This document shows, in pieces, positions 6,683 through 14,878 of a stretch of DNA of 24,420 bases (position 1 is the first letter of the stretch; each line of letters opens with the position of its first letter). Source of the DNA: JANLTP01 sp031363055 (GTDB lineage Bacteria > Pseudomonadota > Gammaproteobacteria > Burkholderiales > Burkholderiaceae_E); the NCBI GenBank assembly GCA_031363055.1, contig JANLTP010000266.1, positions 1 through 24,420 on the forward strand, read 5' to 3'. The notes beneath the pieces are model-generated. The model ran no database searches, was not told the origin of the DNA, and saw only the letters and a list, made by a program, of their open reading frames with translations. Made by a program: the position numbers and the translations under genes.

Positions 6683-8596
6683 ATGGCCTTGCTGCAAATT
6701 TCCGAACCTGGAATGACTCCCGATCCGCACCAGCGCAAGCGTGCTGTTGGCATCGATCTGGGTACTACCAATTCGCTGGTGGCCACCATCCGTCATTCAG
6801 TGGCAGAAGTGCTGGAGGATAACAAGGGCAGGGCTTTGCTGCCTTCGGTGGTCCGTTATGCCGAAGAGGGCGTGGTGTTGGTCGGCGACATTGCCGCTGG
6901 TCAGGCGGCAGCCGATCCGTTAAACACGATCATTTCCGTCAAGCGCTTCATGGGGCGCGACCTGACTGATGCGCAACGGCAATCGTCGACTTATGAGTTT
7001 GTCGATGCGCCCGGCATGGTACAGATCAAGACCCGAGCCGGTGCCAAGAGTCCGGTTGAAGTCTCGGCCGACATCCTGCGCGTCTTGCGTGAGCGCGCCG
7101 AAATGTCGCTCGGCGGATCGCTGGATGGCGTGGTCATAACCGTGCCGGCTTACTTCGATGATGCGCAGCGTCAAGCCACCAAGGATGCCGCCCGGCTGGC
7201 AGGACTCGAGGTGCTGCGTTTGCTCAATGAACCGACCGCCGCCGCGCTGGCTTACGGGCTCGATAACCATCGCGAAGGTATGTATGTCGTGTACGACCTC
7301 GGCGGTGGTACCTTCGACGTTTCGATTTTGCGCATGACCCGTGGCGTCTTCGAAGTCATTGCCACGGGTGGTGACAGTCACCTGGGTGGCGATGATTTTG
7401 ATCTTCAGATCGTTGAATGGGCGCTGCACGAAACTGGAATGACCCGCAACCTCGACTCGCCGATTGAAGCCTGCCTGGCCGACGGTTCCCTGAACGCCAG
7501 TGATCTGCGCTTGCTGCTGAACGAAGCGCGGCGGGCCAAGGAGTCGCTGTCGACGCAGCCTTTGGTTAATTTTCTGGTGACCCTGTCGGAGCAGATGACG
7601 GTCAAGTTACCGCTGACGCGCGAGAAATTCGATTCGCTGACGCAACCGCTGTTGCAACGAACCTTGAGCGCCACCCGAAACGCCATGGCTGACGCGCGGC
7701 TCGACAGCAAGGATATTGAAGCCGTGGTGCTGGTCGGTGGCGCCACCCGGATGCCGCAGGTGCGCAGCGCGGTCGGTGCGTTTTTTGAAAAATTGCCGCA
7801 CACCGAAATTGATCCGGATCGCGTTGTGGCCGTGGGTGCGGCCATGCAGGCCAATTTGTTGGTGGGCAACCGGGCGCCTGGCGAAGATTGGTTGCTGCTC
7901 GACGTAACCCCCCTGTCGCTGGGACTCGAGACGATGGGGGGCATCGTCGAGCGCATTATTGCGCGCAACTCCACCATTCCTACCGCACGCGCGCAAGAAT
8001 TCACGACCTTCAAGGATGGCCAGACGGCGATGTCGGTCCATGTTGTTCAGGGTGAGCGTGAGATCGTTTCCGACTGCCGCTCTCTGGCACGCTTCGAATT
8101 GCGCGGATTTCCGCCGATGCCTGCCGGCGCAGCCCGTATTCTTGTGACGTTTCAGGTCGATGCGGATGGGCTATTGAGCGTTTCCGCTTGCGAAGACACG
8201 TCCGGCGCCAAGGCCAGTATTACCGTCAAACCTTCCTACGGCCTGAGTGACGGCCAGATCGCCGATATGCTGCAGGCGTCCTACGTCAATGCCAACCAAG
8301 ACATGGTGACGCGCGCCCTGCGCGAGCAACAAGTTGACGCCGATCGCATGATTACGGCGACCGAATCGGCGCTGGCGGCGGATCCCGGCCTCTTGAGTCA
8401 AACTGAAATTGATCAGATACGGGCACTGATCGACCGTCTGGTGCACAGTCGTGACGGGTCTGACGCGACCTTGATTCGTTCGGCTATTGAAGCCCTGGCC
8501 TCTGGAACCGAACAATTCGCAGCCGCCCGTATGAACCGTTCCATCGCACTGGCTTTGACCGGTCGAAATTTGAATGAATTGGGTACTGGACCCTGA
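6683..8596 (+). CDS. hscA: Fe-S assembly Hsp70 chaperone HscA
   Basis: HscA is the specialised Hsp70 that binds the LPPVK loop of IscU and drives cluster transfer using ATP. The N-terminus MALLQISEPG is characteristic of HscA. Hsp70 signatures are visible: IDLGTTNS (24-31), VYDLGGGTFDVSIL (203-216), and VVLVGGATRMPQV about residue 350. The substrate-binding domain with linker LLDVTPLSLGLETMGG and the helical lid follow. At 637 residues it is a little longer than E. coli (616). The start is fixed by the hscB stop: TAG and ATG are adjacent. Only the GVIERI-type lid-proximal details could not be checked. Confidence 0.97.
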   Translation: MALLQISEPGMTPDPHQRKRAVGIDLGTTNSLVATIRHSVAEVLEDNKGRALLPSVVRYAEEGVVLVGDIAAGQAAADPLNTIISVKRFMGRDLTDAQRQSSTYEFVDAPGMVQIKTRAGAKSPVEVSADILRVLRERAEMSLGGSLDGVVITVPAYFDDAQRQATKDAARLAGLEVLRLLNEPTAAALAYGLDNHREGMYVVYDLGGGTFDVSILRMTRGVFEVIATGGDSHLGGDDFDLQIVEWALHETGMTRNLDSPIEACLADGSLNASDLRLLLNEARRAKESLSTQPLVNFLVTLSEQMTVKLPLTREKFDSLTQPLLQRTLSATRNAMADARLDSKDIEAVVLVGGATRMPQVRSAVGAFFEKLPHTEIDPDRVVAVGAAMQANLLVGNRAPGEDWLLLDVTPLSLGLETMGGIVERIIARNSTIPTARAQEFTTFKDGQTAMSVHVVQGEREIVSDCRSLARFELRGFPPMPAGAARILVTFQVDADGLLSVSACEDTSGAKASITVKPSYGLSDGQIADMLQASYVNANQDMVTRALREQQVDADRMITATESALAADPGLLSQTEIDQIRALIDRLVHSRDGSDATLIRSAIEALASGTEQFAAARMNRSIALALTGRNLNELGTGP

Positions 8597-8598
8597 CT

Positions 8599-8937
8599 AT
8601 GCCCATTCTGAAAATCCTGCCGCACGCATCCTTGTGTCCCGCCGGGCTCGCGCTCGACGTCGAACGCGGCACCAATCTGTGCCGGGCACTGCTCGATCAC
8701 GGCGTGGCGATTGAGCACGCCTGTGAATTGTCTTGCGCTTGCACCACTTGCCACATCGTCGTCAAACAAGGCTTCAATAGCCTGAAGGCTTCCGACGAGA
8801 GCGAGGATGATCTGCTCGATCGGGCCTGGGGCCTGACTGCCGTGTCGCGGCTGTCCTGCCAGACGGTGATGGCGAATCAGGATCTGACGATCGAGATTCC
8901 GAAGTATTCGATCAACCATGCTCGCGAGGAACATTGA
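8599..8937 (+). CDS. fdx: [2Fe-2S] ferredoxin of the ISC system (Fdx)
   Basis: This adrenodoxin-type ferredoxin supplies electrons for cluster assembly on IscU. Cluster ligands Cys42, Cys48 and Cys51 lie in CELSCACTTC and the fourth is Cys87 in RLSCQTV, the E. coli positions; the extra Cys46 is also found in E. coli. The 112-residue length is normal. Only two bases separate the hscA stop from this ATG. The upstream neighbours leave no doubt about the role. Confidence 0.97.
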   Translation: MPILKILPHASLCPAGLALDVERGTNLCRALLDHGVAIEHACELSCACTTCHIVVKQGFNSLKASDESEDDLLDRAWGLTAVSRLSCQTVMANQDLTIEIPKYSINHAREEH

Positions 8938-8942
8938 ACGCC

Positions 8943-9134
8943 ATGAAATGGACTGATGTTTACGATCTGGCCGCTGCCCTGTGTGATGCCCATCCGCAGG
9001 TTGATCCGAAGACGATTCGCTTCACCGATCTGCATCAATGGGTCATGGCCCTGCCAGGCTTTGACGACGATCCGAAGCGCAACGGCGAGAAAATCCTGGA
9101 AGCCATTCAACAGGCCTGGATTGACGAGCTCTGA
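8943..9134 (+). CDS. iscX: IscX (YfhJ), ISC accessory protein
   Basis: IscX is a small acidic protein that binds IscS and iron and modulates the rate of cluster assembly. The product MKWTDVYDLAAALCDAHPQV... contains DPKTIRFTDLHQWV and FDDDPKRNGEKILEAI, matching E. coli IscX (66 residues) almost throughout. ATG 8943 gives 63 residues and begins 5 bp after the fdx stop; an in-frame TTG at 8934, overlapping the fdx stop, would add three residues. AGGA (8927-8930) is 12 bp from the ATG and only 3 bp from the TTG, so the start is not fully settled. It ends the operon. Confidence 0.93.
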   Translation: MKWTDVYDLAAALCDAHPQVDPKTIRFTDLHQWVMALPGFDDDPKRNGEKILEAIQQAWIDEL

Positions 9135-9145
9135 GCCCGAAGGTT

Positions 9146-9210
9146 ACTACGAGCTAAAAGCTCAGGCGCAACTACGCGCTGCGGCTCAGACGCTACTACG
9201 AGCTCAAAAG
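9146..9210. repeat. Short tandem repeat (2.6 units of ~24 bp) between convergent iscX and lysS
   Basis: Three units begin ACTACG: 9146-9170 (ACTACGAGCTAAAAGCTCAG then GCGCA), 9171-9194 (ACTACGCGCTGCGGCTCAGA then CGCT) and a partial 9195-9210 (ACTACGAGCTCAAAAG). Each contains a small dyad such as GAGCT-AAA-AGCTC (9151-9163). The array fills almost the whole gap between the two stop codons. It may act as a bidirectional terminator or simply be slippage-derived; no T tract follows on either strand. Confidence 0.6.
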
Positions 9211-10803
9211 TTAAACACGCTTGAGCGCTGGAAATAAAATTACATCACGGATGCTTGGGCTGTTGGTCAGCAACATGATGAGCCGGTCAATGCCGATGCC
9301 GCAACCGCCGGCCGGTGGCATGCCGTACTCCAGCGCGCGCACATAGTCGGCGTCGTAAAACATCGCCTCGCTGTCGCCGGCATCTTTGGCCTGCGATTGA
9401 GCCCGAAAGCGCGCGGCCTGATCTTGCGCATCATTGAGTTCTGAAAAGCCATTGGCGATTTCGCGACCGGTCATGAACAGTTCGAAGCGCTCGGTAATAG
9501 CCTCGTGTTGGTCCGATGCTCGGGCCAACGGCGATACTTCGACCGGGTAATCAATAATATAGGTCGGGTTCCAGAGTTTCGCCTCGGCTACCTGCTCGAA
9601 CAACTGCAACTGCAAGGCGCCTCGGGAACTGGCGCCGATCGTATCGAGATGCGCCAGATCGGCGCCGTGTCGCACGACTTCAGTGCGCAGAAACGTCATG
9701 TCATCCAAGGCTGCGCCCTCGTAGTCCGCTGCGTATTTGCGGATGGCCTCGGTGATCGTCAAGCGCTCAAATGGCGCCCCCAGGTCGATTTCACGACCTA
9801 GGTATTGCAGCCGAGTGGTGCCGAGCGCAGACAGCGCCGCGTCCCGAATGACTTGCTCGGTGAAGTCCATCAGCCAGCGGTAGTCGGTGTAAGCCGCGTA
9901 GAACTCCATCATGGTGAATTCAGGATTGTGGCGCGGGCTGATGCCTTCATTGCGAAAACTTCGATTGATCTCGAACACCCGCTCAAAGCCACCGACCAGC
10001 AGGCGCTTCAGGTACAGCTCAGGCGCAATGCGCAAATACATTTGCTGATCGAGCGCGTTGTGATGGGTAATGAATGGCTTGGCGGCCGCGCCACCCGGAA
10101 TCGGGTGCAACATTGGCGTCTCGACTTCCAGAAAGCCGTTGGCGCTCATGAAACTGCGGACCGCATTGATGGTCTTGCTGCGGGCCACGAAAATTCGGCG
10201 CGAATCCTCGTTGACGATCAGATCAACGTAGCGCTGCCGATAACGTTGCTCCTGGTCGGACAGACCGTGAAATTTGTCCGGCAGGGGCCGCAATGATTTG
10301 GTCAGTAGCCGCAAGCTCGACGCACGTACCGAAAGTTCGCCCTTGAGGGTTCTGAACAGTCGACCACTGACACCGATGATGTCGCCCAGGTCCCAGTGTT
10401 TGAAGGCTTCATGCTGCTCGGCGCCCGCGCTCTCGTCGCTCAGATAAATCTGCAGACGACCAGTGGCGTCCTGCAAGGTCGCGAAGCTGGCTTTGCCCTG
10501 TACGCGCTTGAGCATCATTCGGCCGGCCAGACTGACCTCGATGGGCGCCTGCTCGAGTGCCTCGCGCGATTTTTCCGCGTATTGCGCCAGCAAGGTCGCG
10601 GCGCGGTGTGCCGGTTGGAAGTCATTCGGAAACGCCGCTGCTGGCGCCGATCCTGGCACTGCAGCCAGCGCTTGCGCCTTTAACTGACTTCGCAAGGTCG
10701 CCAGCTTGGCGTAGCGCTCCTGCACCACTTGATTTTCATCTTCCAACGGTGTCGGCGATGGGTCGTTTTCGGCCGCATCGGCGGGCTTGCTTGAACTGTT
10801 CAT
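9211..10803 (-). CDS. lysS: Lysyl-tRNA synthetase, class II
   Basis: LysRS charges tRNA-Lys with lysine. The 530-residue product has an Ala/Pro/Glu-rich N-terminal extension (about 1-60), an OB-fold anticodon-binding domain (about 88-170), and the class II catalytic core: motif 1 (FLEVETPMLHPIPGGAAAKPF, 224-244, quoted only as its central EVETP), motif 2 RSFRNEGISPRHNPEFTMME (281-300) and motif 3 GCGIGIDRLIMLL near the end. E. coli LysS is 505 residues; the surplus is the N-terminal extension. The ATG at 10803 has AAGG 10 bp upstream. It lies 43 bp after prfB on the same strand, as in E. coli, so co-transcription is likely. Confidence 0.97.
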   Translation of the reverse strand: MNSSSKPADAAENDPSPTPLEDENQVVQERYAKLATLRSQLKAQALAAVPGSAPAAAFPNDFQPAHRAATLLAQYAEKSREALEQAPIEVSLAGRMMLKRVQGKASFATLQDATGRLQIYLSDESAGAEQHEAFKHWDLGDIIGVSGRLFRTLKGELSVRASSLRLLTKSLRPLPDKFHGLSDQEQRYRQRYVDLIVNEDSRRIFVARSKTINAVRSFMSANGFLEVETPMLHPIPGGAAAKPFITHHNALDQQMYLRIAPELYLKRLLVGGFERVFEINRSFRNEGISPRHNPEFTMMEFYAAYTDYRWLMDFTEQVIRDAALSALGTTRLQYLGREIDLGAPFERLTITEAIRKYAADYEGAALDDMTFLRTEVVRHGADLAHLDTIGASSRGALQLQLFEQVAEAKLWNPTYIIDYPVEVSPLARASDQHEAITERFELFMTGREIANGFSELNDAQDQAARFRAQSQAKDAGDSEAMFYDADYVRALEYGMPPAGGCGIGIDRLIMLLTNSPSIRDVILFPALKRV

Positions 10804-10846
10804 CCGGGCTGACCTTGCAATGTTCGATTCGGTATTGGGGGTGAAT

Positions 10847-11951
10847 TCAGACGCCCTGTTTCAGGCTGGCTTGTATGAATTCGTCAAGATCGCCATCGAG
10901 CACCGACTTGGTATTACTGATCTCGACGTTGGTGCGCAAGTCCTTGATGCGCGAGTTATCCAAAACATAGGAGCGAATCTGATGGCCCCAGCCGATATCG
11001 GTTTTTGACGCCTCGACCTTGTCCTGCTCGGCCTGGCGCTTGCGCACTTCGTATTCGTAAAGCCGGGCACGCAGCATGTTCATCGCCTCGTCGCGGTTAC
11101 GGTGTTGCGAGCGGTCGTTCTGGCATTGGACAACGATGTTGGTCGGCAAATGGGTAATTCGTACGGCGGATTCGGTTTTGTTCACGTGTTGCCCGCCGGC
11201 ACCGGATGCACGGAACACGTCAATTCTCAAGTCAGCCGGATTGATGTCGACCTCAATGGAATCATCGACTTCGGGATAAGCGTAGAGCGATGCAAACGAA
11301 GTGTGGCGTCCGCCACTGGAGTCAAACGGCGATTTGCGCACCAGACGGTGTACGCCGGTCTCGGTACGCAAATGGCCGTAGGCGTATTCGCCATCGACCT
11401 TGATGGTTGCACCCTTGATTCCAGCGACCTCGCCGGGCGACTCTTCGAGAATCTCTGCCTTGAAGCCTTTGCGTTCGCAATAGCGCAGGTACTGGCGCAG
11501 CAACATCGAGGCCCAGTCCTGGGCTTCGGTGCCGCCTGCGCCGGCCTGAATTTCGACGAAGCAGTTATTGATATCGGCTGGATTCGAAAACATTCGACGA
11601 AACTCGAGCGCAGCTACCGAACTCTCGACTGCTTGTACGTCGGTCTCAAGCGCGATCAGCGTGGATTCGTCGTTCTCGGACTGTGCCATGTCGAACAGAT
11701 CGCCGGCGTCGGTCAGCGAAGAGCCAATCTGCTTGAGCGTACCGACCACCCCTTCGAGGGTTTTACGTTCCTTGCCGAGCTCCTGCGCGCGAATCGGATT
11801 GTTCCAGACGTCGGCGGCCTCCAGCAGTCCGGCGACTTCTTCGAGGCGTATTAACTTGTTATCGAAGTCAAAGATACCTCCGCAGATCGGCACTGCGCAG
11901 ACGCAGTTGCGAGATCAATGAGCTTAAGTGGTTTAGGCGCTCGGCATCCAT
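10847..11951 (-). CDS. prfB: Peptide chain release factor 2 (RF2), with +1 programmed frameshift
   Basis: RF2 releases peptides at UGA and UAA stop codons. The gene is read in two frames. Codons 1-27 run from ATG 11951 (MDAERLNHLSSLISQLRLRS, then ADLRRYL) to CTT (11873-11871) and meet an in-frame TGA (11870-11868). Skipping T11870 continues with DFDNKLIRLEEV to the TGA at 10849-10847. The full product is 367 residues (E. coli 365). The stop-codon-recognising SPF is at 207-209 and the catalytic GGQ at 252-254 (SGAGGQHVN). An annotation starting at 11893 would be wrong. It lies between recJ and lysS on one strand. Confidence 0.96.
11867..11881 (-). promoter_or_regulatory. prfB programmed +1 frameshift signal
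   Basis: Minus-strand GGAGG-TAT-CTT-TGA-C reproduces the E. coli site: an internal Shine-Dalgarno-like element three bases before the slippery CTT, then UGA followed by C. When RF2 is scarce, the UGA stalls and the ribosome slips forward, so RF2 tunes its own synthesis. This mechanism is established for the family; the sequence match is direct. Confidence 0.95.
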
Positions 11952-11975
11952 GGCGTTTCTATCGGTAAACCGCTA

Positions 11976-11981
11976 ATTATA
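11976..11981 (-). promoter_or_regulatory. Candidate -10 element of prfB
   Basis: A perfect TATAAT lies on the minus strand 24 bp before the prfB ATG, within the 42-bp gap after recJ. No good -35 element stands 16-18 bp upstream, so it may be an activator-dependent or weak promoter, or chance. Confidence 0.3.
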
Positions 11982-11993
11982 ACGTCCGTGCGA

Positions 11994-13706
11994 TCAAGTT
12001 GCCGAATCCAGATGACGGACGCGCACCTCGAGCTTGCGCGAGCCGTTGAATTCGTTGACACCCAACTGATAGGCCAGGCGACAACGCTGCGGCAGTGGTT
12101 GCACGCGATTAAAGAAGATCGCCTCGAAGCTTTGCCGAGCGCCGGCGTTGAGTCGAAGTTGCATTTTCAGATGTCGGTCTTTAAGCAGTCTTTGCTGGCT
12201 GACCACAAATTCGTCACAGAACAAAGGCTCCGGAAATCCCTGTCCCCAACAAATTTCGCCGAGCTGCTCGACCAGACTCATTGACCAGTATTGTTCGGGC
12301 AGACTGCCATCGGTACTGATCTCACGTCGAAAATTTTCCGGATCGCTGAATTCGACGACGGCCTGCTCGAGGGCGCGCTTGAAGCGCTCCAGGTTGCTTG
12401 CACTCAGGGTCAGTCCGGCTGCCATGGCGTGGCCGCCGAATCGTTCGATCAAGTCAGGCTCGCGTTTGCTGACCAGATCAAGCACATCGCGTAGATGCAC
12501 GCCCGGAATCGATCGTCCCGAACCCCGCAGCAGATGTGGTTCGTGCGAATTCCGGGCGAATGCAAAAACCGGTCGGTGCAATTGGTCCTTGATGCGCGAA
12601 GCTACCAGCCCAACCACGCCTTCATGCCAGTCCGCCTCGAACAGGCAGGTGCTGCGCGAATCGTCGCTGACGTCGACGACCAGAGTGTCGGCCTGTTTTC
12701 GCATGTCGCTTTCAATCTTGCGACGTTCGCGATTGATCTGATCGAGCTGCTGAGCCAGCGCCAGGGCTTTGCCAGGATCATCCTCGAGCAAGCAGGCTAT
12801 GCCAATTGAAATGTCCTGAAGACGACCAGCCGCATTGATTCGTGGCCCCAGACCAAAGCCGATATCAACCGTTGAACAACGCCTGGCTTCGAGTCCGGCG
12901 ACCTGGAACAGCGCCTTGACGCCAGGCTGCGCCAGGCCTTTGCGGATTCGACGGATACCGGCATTGACCAACAGGCGGTTATTGGCGTCCAGGCGCACCA
13001 GATCGACGACGGTGCCAATTGCCACCAGATCAAGCAAATCAACTAACGGCGGCTGATTACCCTCGGCAAAGGAACCGCGCTCACGTAATTGGGCACGCGT
13101 GGCGAGCAACACGTAAAGCGCCACACCGACACCGGCCAGATGTTTGCTCGCAAAGGCGCAATGAGCCTGATTCGGATTGACGATCGCGTTGGCATCAGGC
13201 AGAAGTGCAGCGGGCAGATGGTGGTCGGTAATCAGCACATTCATGCCGGCCGCGCGAGCGCTCGCAACGCCCTCAATACTCGCAATGCCATTGTCCACGG
13301 TGACCAGCAAGTGTGGCCAACCCAGTCGAGGATGTGTCTTGGCGAGATCCACGATCGGTGGCGTCAGGCCATAACCATGCTCAAACCGGTTTGGCACCAG
13401 ATAATCGACCTGGGCACCCATTCGGCGCAGCCCGCGAACCATGACGGCACAAGCCGTTGCTCCGTCGCAATCGTAGTCGGCAACGATCAAGATGCGCTCA
13501 TTCCGACTGATGGCGTCGCACAGCAATTGCGCGCCTGATTCAAGTCCCATGAGTCCGTCCGGATCGAGAAGTGAGTCCATCGCCGGATGCAGTTGCGTGA
13601 TCGAATCGAGGCCGCGAATGCTGAGCAGGCGAGCCAGCACCGGTTCACAGCCTTCAAGCAGCAAGCGGTTCAGGGCGCCCTGATCGACCGGGCGCTCAAT
13701 GATCAC
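11994..13706 (-). CDS. recJ: Single-stranded-DNA-specific 5'-3' exonuclease RecJ
   Basis: RecJ degrades single-stranded DNA from 5' ends in recombination, mismatch repair and stalled-fork processing. DHH-family metal ligands are visible: VADYDCDGAT with Asp77/79/81, DNG in VTVDNG, and TDHH at 160-163. GPRINAAGRL and the DHHA1 motif GGHAMAAG follow. I chose GTG 13706 (VIIERPVDQG; 570 residues), which overlaps the upstream stop by 11 bp. The open frame extends to a TTG at 13787, but that would overlap the upstream gene by 92 bp and add a non-homologous stretch. The normal aromatic GDFDADG motif is replaced by ADYDCDG, keeping the three Asp. It probably forms an operon with its upstream neighbour. 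Confidence 0.94.
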   Translation of the reverse strand: MIIERPVDQGALNRLLLEGCEPVLARLLSIRGLDSITQLHPAMDSLLDPDGLMGLESGAQLLCDAISRNERILIVADYDCDGATACAVMVRGLRRMGAQVDYLVPNRFEHGYGLTPPIVDLAKTHPRLGWPHLLVTVDNGIASIEGVASARAAGMNVLITDHHLPAALLPDANAIVNPNQAHCAFASKHLAGVGVALYVLLATRAQLRERGSFAEGNQPPLVDLLDLVAIGTVVDLVRLDANNRLLVNAGIRRIRKGLAQPGVKALFQVAGLEARRCSTVDIGFGLGPRINAAGRLQDISIGIACLLEDDPGKALALAQQLDQINRERRKIESDMRKQADTLVVDVSDDSRSTCLFEADWHEGVVGLVASRIKDQLHRPVFAFARNSHEPHLLRGSGRSIPGVHLRDVLDLVSKREPDLIERFGGHAMAAGLTLSASNLERFKRALEQAVVEFSDPENFRREISTDGSLPEQYWSMSLVEQLGEICWGQGFPEPLFCDEFVVSQQRLLKDRHLKMQLRLNAGARQSFEAIFFNRVQPLPQRCRLAYQLGVNEFNGSRKLEVRVRHLDSAT

Positions 13707-14778
13707 GGTTTGTCCATTCGAACCAGCCCTTGGTGTCAGCTCGCCGCCAGAAGGCCCATTGATCAATGCCGTTGCGCTCGAGTGCAATCAGTCGGCGTTC
13801 GCCGGTCAGGACCACGCGAACGTTGCCTTTGAGCTTGTTGAGTATGGTCTGGATCATTCGCCAGATCATCATGGAGCGGTACTCCCCGTCGGACATTACC
13901 AGCTTTAGAGGGTCAACCGCGATCAGAATGCCGCCGCCGGCCGATTTGGTGAATGCTGAGTCGTTGACGTCGTTGATGTCATTGAAGCTATTACGGTCGC
14001 TGATGTCCGCAAGGTCCACGAGCCGTACCGAGCGCAGGTCACGATTGACGCCATCGCCTGGAATGCTGCGAATGAGGCCTTTCAAGGGCGGCAGGTCGGT
14101 ATAACAAATTGCGAAGGGTGTGGCTTTTGCGGCACCGGCCAGGCCATCAAACCACAAGCTGTTGACGGCAGGCAGGCCGCGCTGCGCACGTTCCTCATTG
14201 ACCGGATGTTCATGCCAGGTCATTTGCACTTCATTGAGCAGTCTGCGCCACTGACGGGCCTCATCGCCGCACGGACTGTAGGCGTCGATATTACGGCCAT
14301 TGGCGGCTCGCCAGCCGTGGGCAATCAGACCCGCGAAACGGCCATCAGTGGCGACTAGCGTGCTCAGGTACCAGCGATCCGGCTGCTCGATCAGCAACTG
14401 CAAGCCGCTCTCGCGCAACAGCGGCGCAATCGACGCGTGCAAGGCGCGGGCCGCGACGAGATCGAGCTTGAGTTGAGCTGGGTCGGTCAACACCATGTGA
14501 TCGCGACCCAGATGCAGGTGTACGGGTGTCAGACGCCAACACGGCGATGGCGCTTGATCGACGAAGGCTGTTGACGCTTCAATGCTGGCGGCATCGTCAA
14601 CGGCAAACTGTTGTCGCAACCATTTTTCCCAGGGCATCTCGAGGGGCACAGCGGCGGCATCGTCGGAACATTCGGTTTGTCGATAACGAGCGAACAGGTG
14701 ACTCGCCTGTCTCGCAATTGGCTCCGCTGTGCTCGGCTCTGTGTTCAGCGCATCGGGAAACAGACAGGTATAGGACAT
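13696..14778 (-). CDS. RpfE-type protein (phosphoglycerate-mutase-like family, function unsettled)
   Basis: The 360-residue product resembles the RpfE family, found upstream of recJ in Xanthomonas and betaproteobacteria and sometimes labelled cofactor-independent phosphoglycerate mutase. The diagnostic stretch is NEVQMTWHEHPVNEERAQRG followed by LPAVNSLWF (182-210); in relatives I recall, this is followed by WGGG, whereas here it is DGLAG. I see no metal-binding pattern that would prove mutase activity. A low-complexity NDINDVND lies at 266-273. In Xanthomonas campestris rpfE mutants are known to change extracellular enzyme levels; transferring that role is inference. The ATG at 14778 has no clear ribosome site. 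Its stop overlaps the recJ start. Confidence 0.72.
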   Translation of the reverse strand: MSYTCLFPDALNTEPSTAEPIARQASHLFARYRQTECSDDAAAVPLEMPWEKWLRQQFAVDDAASIEASTAFVDQAPSPCWRLTPVHLHLGRDHMVLTDPAQLKLDLVAARALHASIAPLLRESGLQLLIEQPDRWYLSTLVATDGRFAGLIAHGWRAANGRNIDAYSPCGDEARQWRRLLNEVQMTWHEHPVNEERAQRGLPAVNSLWFDGLAGAAKATPFAICYTDLPPLKGLIRSIPGDGVNRDLRSVRLVDLADISDRNSFNDINDVNDSAFTKSAGGGILIAVDPLKLVMSDGEYRSMMIWRMIQTILNKLKGNVRVVLTGERRLIALERNGIDQWAFWRRADTKGWFEWTNRDH

Positions 14779-14878
14779 CAGGTTGGCGTCAGGCTGGCAT
14801 CAAGCGGATTGTTCGGAATTAATTGCAAGTTAGCGATCTGTGGCAAACTCTCGCCGATTCTTCATCACCGAGTACAGA

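Noticed and set aside
9146..9210. CRISPR array
   Set aside because: The units are contiguous without unique spacers, degenerate, and no cas gene is present.
11102..11854. 250-codon plus-strand open frame
   Set aside because: It is wholly antisense to prfB, whose SPF and GGQ motifs establish the coding strand.
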